From positions 39,820 through 103,819 of the forward strand of contig NZ_VWWP01000013.1 of assembly GCF_011752975.1 (NCBI RefSeq): DNA of 64,000 nt, read 5' to 3'. Source of the stretch: Chryseobacterium sp. Tr-659 (GTDB lineage: Bacteria; Bacteroidota; Bacteroidia; Flavobacteriales; Weeksellaceae). The notes under the pieces were generated by a model. That model worked only from the letters and a program-made list of their open reading frames with translations. It was not told the DNA's origin and made no database searches. Both the position numbers and the translations under genes were made by a program. Shown piece by piece: positions 58,764 through 64,000 of the stretch (positions within the stretch are counted from its first letter, which is position 1; each line of letters opens with the position of its first letter).

Positions 58764-61424
58764 ATGAAAAAATGGGTTAAAAGGCTATTGATAAGTTTCG
58801 GAATCCTGGCGGGAGTTCTTCTTGCTACAAATTTCGGACTGAACATATGGCTTAAAACCCAGCTTCCTGACTTTATCAAAAAGAATACGGATTATAAAAT
58901 TTCTTATAAAACCTTAGATGTAGATCTTGGAACCGGAAATATTTTGGCTTCCGGTATTTCCGTCAACAGCAAAAATCCACAAAATACAAACGTAATAGGT
59001 CTTCAGGGAACTATTGATACTTTAAAGATCAGTCGTTTTGGAATTTATGATGCTATTTTCAATAAAAGGATAAGTTCTTCAGATCTCTTATTAGCCAGCC
59101 CTAATCTAAATGTGATTCTTGCAAAACCAGTAGATCGTAAAACAGGAAAAAAAAGAAATCCGTTTTTATTTGAAAATATCCGCATTAATAGAGGGAAGAT
59201 TGCCATTTTCAGGCACACCAAACAAAAAATTCTATCTGTACAGCAATTAGATCTGTTGGTAGAGAATTTACAGATGACAGAAGAGTCTCTGGAAAATAAA
59301 TTACCCGTAGTTTTCGACAGTTACAGTATTAAAGGGAAAGATTTCTTTTTTCGGCCCAATGAAACGTATGCGATAACGATCAGTACAATCAATACAGCAG
59401 ATGGGCAGATGTCAGTCGAAAATTTCAGATTGATTCCTCTTTTATCATTCCTGCAGTTTAAAAAGTTTTATCCTCAGAAAAGTAAACTGTTTGAATTTTC
59501 TATTCCTAAAATGGATTTCAAAGGTGTGGCTTTGAATAAGAATAAAGTTTCCCTTACCAATGCGGATTTTCAAAATCCTGTTTTAACGGTGTATAATACT
59601 GGAGTAAAAGGCAAGAAAACAGAGAAAAAATCAAACTTTGAACTCGATTTACAAAATATTCAACTCAAGAATGCAGTTATTAAAATCAGTAAACCGGATG
59701 GAAATAAGCTTTTATCTGCCGGAAGTCTTAATTTAAGTATCAGTCAATTGGTGTTTAATAAAGAAACATCAGAGCAGGTAATCCCTGTTGGTTATAAAGA
59801 TTTCTTATTTTCAGGAAAAGGTATTGAATATTCCAGCCATCAGAATATATCCGTTGAAAGTATGGCTTTAAGCCCTGAAAGTGGAGAAATTAGAAATGTC
59901 TCAATGACATCAGAAACTCCGGCTGATGGTAAAACAACAATGGATGTAAAAACTGATCATATCGCTTTTAATATTAATAAGCTTGAATTCATCAATAAAA
60001 AACTAAATCTGGATATTAAAGATCTTCTCGTTGAAAATATAAAAGGGACAATAAAGGCTGGAGAAAAAAAGTCGGATAAAACTTCAACTTCAGGCATTAT
60101 ACAATCCGTTCTTATCAGAAAAACCACCTTGAGAAATTCTGATATTATCTATGATAAAGGAAAAGAACCGCTGGCTTTTCATGACCTCAATGCTACACTT
60201 AATAATATTGAACTGTCTCCAAAATCCAATAATCAGGGATTATCCTTTAAAGTAAAAGATTATTTCCTTACCACCAGAAATTTTGCTTACAAAACACAGT
60301 TCTATAATATGAGTGTGGGGCTTCTGAAGCTGAATAAAAATAAAGTTCAGATCAATAATTTTGCCATGAAACCTCTTGTTTCGAGAGCTCAGTTTATCAA
60401 AATGATACCCGTTGAAAGAGATTTATTTGATTTGAAAGCAGCACAGATTACCGCAGAAGGATACTGGGACTTGTTTTCCCGGAATAAATCTATCAATGCT
60501 TCCCGAGTGGAGATTCAATCTGCAGATGCTAATATTTTCAGAAGTAAAGTTCCAAAAGATGATCCCAAAGTAAAAGCTTTGTATTCAAAAATGCTCCGTT
60601 CCATCAAAATTCCAATGACCGTTAGTAATCTTGATCTGAAAAATTCAATTCTGGTATATGAAGAAGATACCCCGGAGAGTATGGGACCGGGGAAACTAAC
60701 ATTCAGTAATTTTAATATGAATGTTAAAAACCTGAATTCTGCCAAAACAAAAGGAAAACCCACGAAAGTGGATATCAAAATCAATTGTTCTTTTATGAAT
60801 TTGTCTCCGCTTTCCGTAAACTGGAGCTTTGATGTGGCTGATCAGAAAGATGCGTTTGTTATTTCAGGAAGAACCTCTAATCTCCCTGCGAGCGGAATCA
60901 ACCCTTTTATCAGGCCTTATCTTCACGTTACCGCGACTGCCGGAACTATTCAGGAAATGGTTTTCAGTTTTAAAGGAAACCCTGCCGGATTGCATGGGAC
61001 CTTCAATCTTAAGCATAAAGATTTAAAAATTGCCGTTTTAAATAAACATAACCATGAAAAGAAAGGTTTTCTGACTGCTGTTGCTAATGTTTTCCTGAAG
61101 TCAGATTCCGGGAGATTTCCTGAGTCAGTTGCTGTAGAAAATGTAGAGCGCGATCCTACAAAATCGTTCTTTAACCTTTTCTGGAAAGGAATTGAACAAG
61201 GCTTAAAGAAAACCTTGATTGGTAAAAATGTGGAGAAAACTGAGAAAACAGTAAAAAATGCAGTCTCCTCTGTAAAAGAAATGAAGCACTCTGTCCAGGA
61301 GATTAAACAGGAAATTAAAAATAAAAAAGAAGCTCCAAAGCCGGAAGAAGAGCAAAAAAAAGAGAAGAAAGGATTTTTGAATAATATATTTAAGAAAAAG
61401 GAAAAAGATAGTATAAAAAAATAA
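58764..61424 (+). CDS. AsmA-like inner membrane-anchored protein
   Basis: An 886-residue protein with one N-terminal membrane anchor (residues 7-30, RLLISFGILAGVLLATNFGL). A very long periplasmic part has the repetitive beta-strand/short-turn pattern of AsmA/TamB-type lipid transfer proteins: repeated units of the form 'L-x-D-I-x-N-I-x-L-K-N-A', for example NFELDLQNIQLKNAVIKIS. A C-terminal AsmA-like block includes NPFIRPYLHVTATAGTIQEM near residue 715. The last ~70 residues are a Lys/Glu-rich coiled coil. Such proteins are thought to bridge the envelope for phospholipid transport. It is monocistronic, 208 nt after the previous gene. Confidence 0.75.
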   Translation: MKKWVKRLLISFGILAGVLLATNFGLNIWLKTQLPDFIKKNTDYKISYKTLDVDLGTGNILASGISVNSKNPQNTNVIGLQGTIDTLKISRFGIYDAIFNKRISSSDLLLASPNLNVILAKPVDRKTGKKRNPFLFENIRINRGKIAIFRHTKQKILSVQQLDLLVENLQMTEESLENKLPVVFDSYSIKGKDFFFRPNETYAITISTINTADGQMSVENFRLIPLLSFLQFKKFYPQKSKLFEFSIPKMDFKGVALNKNKVSLTNADFQNPVLTVYNTGVKGKKTEKKSNFELDLQNIQLKNAVIKISKPDGNKLLSAGSLNLSISQLVFNKETSEQVIPVGYKDFLFSGKGIEYSSHQNISVESMALSPESGEIRNVSMTSETPADGKTTMDVKTDHIAFNINKLEFINKKLNLDIKDLLVENIKGTIKAGEKKSDKTSTSGIIQSVLIRKTTLRNSDIIYDKGKEPLAFHDLNATLNNIELSPKSNNQGLSFKVKDYFLTTRNFAYKTQFYNMSVGLLKLNKNKVQINNFAMKPLVSRAQFIKMIPVERDLFDLKAAQITAEGYWDLFSRNKSINASRVEIQSADANIFRSKVPKDDPKVKALYSKMLRSIKIPMTVSNLDLKNSILVYEEDTPESMGPGKLTFSNFNMNVKNLNSAKTKGKPTKVDIKINCSFMNLSPLSVNWSFDVADQKDAFVISGRTSNLPASGINPFIRPYLHVTATAGTIQEMVFSFKGNPAGLHGTFNLKHKDLKIAVLNKHNHEKKGFLTAVANVFLKSDSGRFPESVAVENVERDPTKSFFNLFWKGIEQGLKKTLIGKNVEKTEKTVKNAVSSVKEMKHSVQEIKQEIKNKKEAPKPEEEQKKEKKGFLNNIFKKKEKDSIKK

Positions 61425-61425
61425 C

Positions 61426-61499
61426 TCTCTAAACCATTAAGGAATAAAATGTTTGCTGATATATTGAATTTTATTCGAACAGAAGTAATGGTTTAGAGA
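61426..61499. repeat. Nested 74-nt inverted repeat between convergent genes
   Basis: A perfect 14-bp outer stem (61426-61439 with 61486-61499, TCTCTAAACCATTA) encloses a perfect 9-bp inner stem (61442-61450 with 61468-61476, GAATAAAAT), with a 17-nt loop and an asymmetric internal loop (2 and 9 nt). It may be a bidirectional terminator, but it has no T-run. Confidence 0.7.
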
Positions 61500-61519
61500 A
61501 TCTATATAGATATTTGAAT

Positions 61520-61870
61520 TTAAAAATTGAATTCATCACTTTCCAGTACAGGAATATTTCTTAAGAATTCGTCAAACTTTTCACCGGGATAATTACTGTC
61601 TGCTCCATAAGAATCTATAATCATACCTCGGTTTCCTACTGTATCTTTCACTACATACAGCACAGCACTATCATCAGGATTACTGTCTCCTTCAAAACGA
61701 TATGTTTTCAAAATGATCAGCTCAGTTGGCAGGTAAATTTTATCCGAATTTTCAAATTTCATTTCAGAATTTGAATTCATTCTGAATTCCCTGTGTATTC
61801 CTCTTTCAGAAAGCGTTTGCATGACTTGGCTTAAGGTGGTCATTCCGTCGATGTTTTCTGGATTTTCCAT
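61520..61870 (-). CDS. Conserved small protein often mislabelled phosphoribosylpyrophosphate synthetase
   Basis: A 116-residue soluble protein. The pattern of an N-terminal helix (TLSQVMQTLSERGIHREF), then ELIILKTYRFEGDSNPDDSA and VLYVVKDTVGNRGMIIDSYG, matches a small family common in Bacteroidota. Databases often label it phosphoribosylpyrophosphate synthetase. It has no PRPP-binding loop and is far too short for that enzyme (about 310 residues), so the label should not be trusted. Function is unknown. It is divergent from a small membrane protein, and both starts are preceded by a shared GCAATGGT motif. Confidence 0.7.
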   Translation of the reverse strand: MENPENIDGMTTLSQVMQTLSERGIHREFRMNSNSEMKFENSDKIYLPTELIILKTYRFEGDSNPDDSAVLYVVKDTVGNRGMIIDSYGADSNYPGEKFDEFLRNIPVLESDEFNF

Positions 61871-61902
61871 AATAATATTTTTTTAATATGTACAATAATT
61901 AC

Positions 61903-62020
61903 ACCATTGCGTTTCTAAATATAAGAAAAATAACAGATTATAATTTTCTTAAAGATAAAGTTTAATGTTAACAAAATTTATAATTTAAAAAAATTAAATA
62001 GGTATACTTTTTGCAATGGT
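61903..62020. promoter_or_regulatory. Divergent promoter region with mirrored GCAATGGT motifs
   Basis: GCAATGGT faces outward on both strands: minus 61910-61903 (with GTAAT after it) and plus 62013-62020 (with ATCAAT after it). On the plus strand it directly follows TATACTTTTT, a -7-like sequence. Each copy lies 24-33 nt before a start codon. Confidence 0.4.
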
Positions 62021-62043
62021 ATCAATAATAAATCAAAGAAAAT

Positions 62044-62238
62044 ATGAAAAAAGAAGTTGGAGTTTTACTGGCAGGGGGAGTTGGTCTTTTGGCAGTATTA
62101 AGTTTAATAAGTATAAAAAAGATATTGACAAAAAAAAATAAAAAATATAGTGATTCCTATTCGGATTATCACAGACACTTTGATGAAAAAAACCACGAAG
62201 ATGAAAACCACGGAGTGGAACTATACGCAGTGAAGTAG
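62044..62238 (+). CDS. Small single-pass membrane protein
   Basis: A 64-residue protein. Residues 5-24 form a hydrophobic, glycine-rich helix (VGVLLAGGVGLLAVLSLISI). A Lys-rich patch and a hydrophilic tail rich in His, Asp and Glu follow (SDYHRHFDEKNHEDENHG), which could bind metal. It resembles small YtxH-like stress proteins in layout but is too short to place. It lies in the divergent promoter region with 61520-61870, which suggests common control, and is followed by a strong terminator. Confidence 0.6.
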   Translation: MKKEVGVLLAGGVGLLAVLSLISIKKILTKKNKKYSDSYSDYHRHFDEKNHEDENHGVELYAVK

Positions 62239-62263
62239 TAAAAAAATATATTTAATTATGTTT

Positions 62264-62298
62264 AAATCCAACGCTTTTGAAAGTGTTGGATTTTTTTT
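62264..62298 (+). terminator. Rho-independent terminator
   Basis: A long stem (62264-62277 with 62280-62293, one mismatch) around AAATCCAAC/GTTGGATTT continues into a run of T ending near 62298. Confidence 0.85.
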
Positions 62299-62361
62299 GT
62301 GGAAAACTTTAATGTTAAAACTCATTATTATATGAAAATTCCAGTCTAATTTTACATCAGA

Positions 62362-63408
62362 ATGCAAAACGAAAATTTCATAAAAGGTCAGGGTGCTCAG
62401 CGAAATGTAATCAATCGTTTCGACAGGTATACCTATGAGCCTGATGATGAAGATTTCGAAACGGTAAAGACTTCTTTTACGGAAGTTTTTCCAAAAACAA
62501 TTGTAAACCAGGTGAAAAGCGAAGATCTCCCCATGGAATATTCCATGAATCCTTATCAAGGATGCGAACACGGTTGTTCTTATTGCTTTGCTAGACCCAC
62601 TCATGAATATTGGGGGTATAGTGCAGGAATTGATTTTGAAAGAAAGATCATGGTGAAAAAAAATGCTCCTGAGTTATTGGAAAAATTTTTTCAGAAGAGA
62701 GGATACAAAGCTGCACCAATTTTACTATCCGGAAACACAGATTGCTACCAGCCCGCAGAAAGACAGTTTGAAATTACCAGAAAATTACTGCAGGTTTGTC
62801 TTGATTACAGACATCCTGTCAATGTTCTGACAAAAAATGCTCTGGTGCTGAGAGATATTGATATTTTAAAACCCCTGGCAGAACAAAACCTGGTTTCAGT
62901 TTCACTGAGCATTCCTACAATCAATGAAGAGCTGAGAAGAAAGATGGAGCCGCGGACGAGTTCTGCAAAAAATAAACTAAAAGCTATAGAAATTCTTTCA
63001 GAACATAATATTCCGGTACATGTTATGGTAGCTCCTATCATTCCCGGGCTTAATAGTGATGAGCCTTTGAATATTTTGAAAGCCATTTCCGATGCAGGAG
63101 CTTCAGGATTTGGATATACGTTGGTACGGTTAAATGATACGGTTGAACCGGTTTTTGTCAATTGGATTGAGTCTCATTTTCCAGACAGAGCTCAGAAGGT
63201 TTTAAACCTAATCCGTTCTATGCGTGGGGGGAAACTTGGTGACAAAAGATATTTCGAGAGACAAAGAGGAGAGGGGAATATTGCAGAGATGATTCATACA
63301 ACATTTAAAATAGGAAGAAAGAAATTTTTTGAAGGAAAAGAATTTCCCAAGCTTTCCACTGCAAACTTTACCGGAGCCAAAGATCAGCAATTAAGATTAT
63401 TTGATTGA
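62362..63408 (+). CDS. PA0069-family radical SAM protein
   Basis: A 348-residue radical S-adenosylmethionine protein related to the spore photoproduct lyase-like group. The 4Fe-4S cluster motif CEHGCSYC (CxxxCxxC) is near residue 68, within NPYQGCEHGCSYCFARPTHE. LLSGNTDCYQPAE near residue 113 and VNVLTKNALVLRDIDIL near residue 153 are family blocks. It starts GQGAQRNVINRFDRYTYEPD, typical of PA0069 proteins. The reaction is not established; DNA repair has been suggested for relatives. It is the last gene before the putative rRNA promoter region. Confidence 0.92.
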   Translation: MQNENFIKGQGAQRNVINRFDRYTYEPDDEDFETVKTSFTEVFPKTIVNQVKSEDLPMEYSMNPYQGCEHGCSYCFARPTHEYWGYSAGIDFERKIMVKKNAPELLEKFFQKRGYKAAPILLSGNTDCYQPAERQFEITRKLLQVCLDYRHPVNVLTKNALVLRDIDILKPLAEQNLVSVSLSIPTINEELRRKMEPRTSSAKNKLKAIEILSEHNIPVHVMVAPIIPGLNSDEPLNILKAISDAGASGFGYTLVRLNDTVEPVFVNWIESHFPDRAQKVLNLIRSMRGGKLGDKRYFERQRGEGNIAEMIHTTFKIGRKKFFEGKEFPKLSTANFTGAKDQQLRLFD

Positions 63409-63469
63409 TAATCGATACATATAATAATAGTATGTTCTAATTGTGTGGTTTCACCTTTCCTTTTTTATT

Positions 63470-63578
63470 CAGGAGCTATTTCCTGCTATCCATTTCTACT
63501 CCTCGCGCCGTTGTTCCCGCATCAAGACCAAGAGCTGTCCCTTGTTTACTGCGGGGTAACCATTTCTATCAGGGCTAG
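63470..63578. repeat. Structured repeat-like block downstream of the radical SAM gene
   Basis: CAGGAGCTA (63470) and CAGGGCTAG (63570), and two copies of CCATTTCTA (63490 and 63560), form direct repeats at the two ends. CCCGC (63516-63520) can pair with GCGGG (63551-63555) in the middle. It is much richer in GC than its surroundings. From memory, similar blocks with a conserved 'AGGAGCT ... GGGCTA' frame occur at many sites in related genomes. Confidence 0.5.
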
Positions 63579-63637
63579 AGTAGAGGAGGTTAATAAGCCG
63601 TAAGCCATACCTCATTAATAACCATTCTTCCTATTCT

Positions 63638-63664
63638 CCCCCCACCCCGCCCACGCCCGAGCCC
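63638..63664 (-). other. G-quadruplex motif upstream of the putative rRNA promoters
   Basis: The minus strand carries five G-runs of 3, 3, 3, 4 and 6 bases with loops of 3, 3, 1 and 1 nt (the plus strand has the matching C-runs). This fits the strict G3+N1-7 pattern several times over and stands out in this AT-rich genome. Confidence 0.75.
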
Positions 63665-63760
63665 TTCCTCCAAACAAATGTTTAAAATTTTTGTTTCTGC
63701 GTTTCAGTGGATTAGGCTTAAAATGCGTTGTAATATGAAATTTAAGTTAACAAAACTTGT

Positions 63761-63788
63761 TTTGCGTGTTAATAAGTTATTATCTTTG
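63761..63788 (+). promoter_or_regulatory. Promoter P1, probably of an rRNA operon
   Basis: TTTG (63761-63764), 16 nt, then TATCTTTG (63781-63788) followed by CC. It matches the primary sigma factor consensus and lies 147 nt upstream of a second, similar promoter. Confidence 0.6.
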
Positions 63789-63905
63789 CCCCACTGAAAA
63801 CGAGAGATTATCAGTAAGCGCAGAAGAGGCTTTTAAATAAGCAAAAACATGAGTCTACTTTAAGAAACAGGCGAAAAAAAACTTTAACTTTTTATCAAAT
63901 AAAAG

Positions 63906-63935
63906 TTGTGAGATAAAAAAGAGTTTGTATCTTTG
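63906..63935 (+). promoter_or_regulatory. Promoter P2, probably of an rRNA operon
   Basis: TTG (63906-63908), 19 nt, TATCTTTG (63928-63935), followed by GC: a textbook match. A TCCCA-AATAA-TGGGA hairpin (63939-63953) would be at the start of the transcript. Two tandem strong promoters and a purine-rich leader without any reading frame suggest an rRNA operon starting beyond 64000. Confidence 0.65.
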
Positions 63936-64000
63936 CAGTCCCAAATAATGGGAGCGCAGGAGTAGGAGATTGAGGGTTAAGAGAGAGCTTAAGGTTACTT

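Noticed and set aside
61520..61870. Annotation as phosphoribosylpyrophosphate synthetase
   Set aside because: At 116 residues and without a PRPP loop it cannot be that enzyme.
62221..62604. 127-residue minus-strand frame overlapping the radical SAM gene
   Set aside because: It is antisense to a clearly conserved protein and has no coding signature.

Overview
This AT-rich window comes from a member of the Bacteroidota, most likely Weeksellaceae and Chryseobacterium-like. The evidence is promoters of the TTG / TAnnTTTG type, SusC/SusD proteins, type IX secretion sorting domains, Omp28-like and DUF6029 proteins, a Bacteroidota-type mraY and secA with extra insertions, and the absence of Shine-Dalgarno sites. 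No mobile element, CRISPR array or tRNA was found. The assignment to genus is from recognition, not from a search.

Layout. Bases 1-1,600 hold the end of an endonuclease/exonuclease/phosphatase-fold protein and two lipoproteins on the plus strand. Bases 1,664-4,591 (minus) hold a GH3-family adenylating enzyme, a bacilliredoxin-like protein and a GatB/YqeY protein. Bases 4,683-21,286 (minus) are a complete division and cell wall cluster, read in the order mraZ-rsmH-ftsL-ftsI-murE-mraY-murD-ftsW-murG-murC-ftsQ-ftsA-ftsZ. It starts from an mraZ promoter that carries three 10-bp-spaced MraZ-type boxes. Bases 21,559-23,448 (plus) hold a hydrolase, engB and an ElaA-like acetyltransferase. Bases 23,653-27,471 hold a TPR histidine kinase/response regulator pair and two unknown genes. 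Bases 27,546-30,517 hold a secreted metallophosphoesterase facing a secreted PI-PLC-like enzyme. Bases 30,760-35,674 hold a susCD pair behind a structured leader. Bases 35,745-37,545 hold msrA and a ROK kinase. Bases 37,625-46,630 (minus) look like a five-gene iron-siderophore uptake operon, with three TonB-dependent receptors and two PepSY membrane proteins behind a Fur-like promoter. secA, a DUF2795 protein, a nucleotide-sugar epimerase and a DUF2797 protein follow. Bases 52,416-58,555 form a cluster of secreted cysteine-pair proteins: DUF6029 and TlpA on the minus strand, and two Omp28-type proteins and a T9SS cargo protein on the plus strand. The window ends with an AsmA-like protein, two small genes, a PA0069-type radical SAM protein, and a promoter region that probably drives an rRNA operon just outside the window.

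Most notable structure. Several spacers of the division cluster, and the secA spacer, are built from short degenerate words in strict 7-nt register (8-nt in one case), usually facing each other as inverted arms. Each spacer has its own word, and a small block of the same type sits inside the murG coding sequence. Other points are a double-palindrome element shared by the ftsQ/ftsA and ftsI/murE spacers, a shared TTACGG-N4-CCGTAA palindrome on both sides of the two-component system, a strong G-quadruplex motif upstream of the putative rRNA promoters, and the possible cross-envelope thiol relay cluster.

Start codons were moved inward from the longest reading frame for the lipoprotein at 1150, murE, mraZ, the hydrolase, engB, the histidine kinase, the protein at 26632, susD and two TonB receptors, for the reasons given in each entry.
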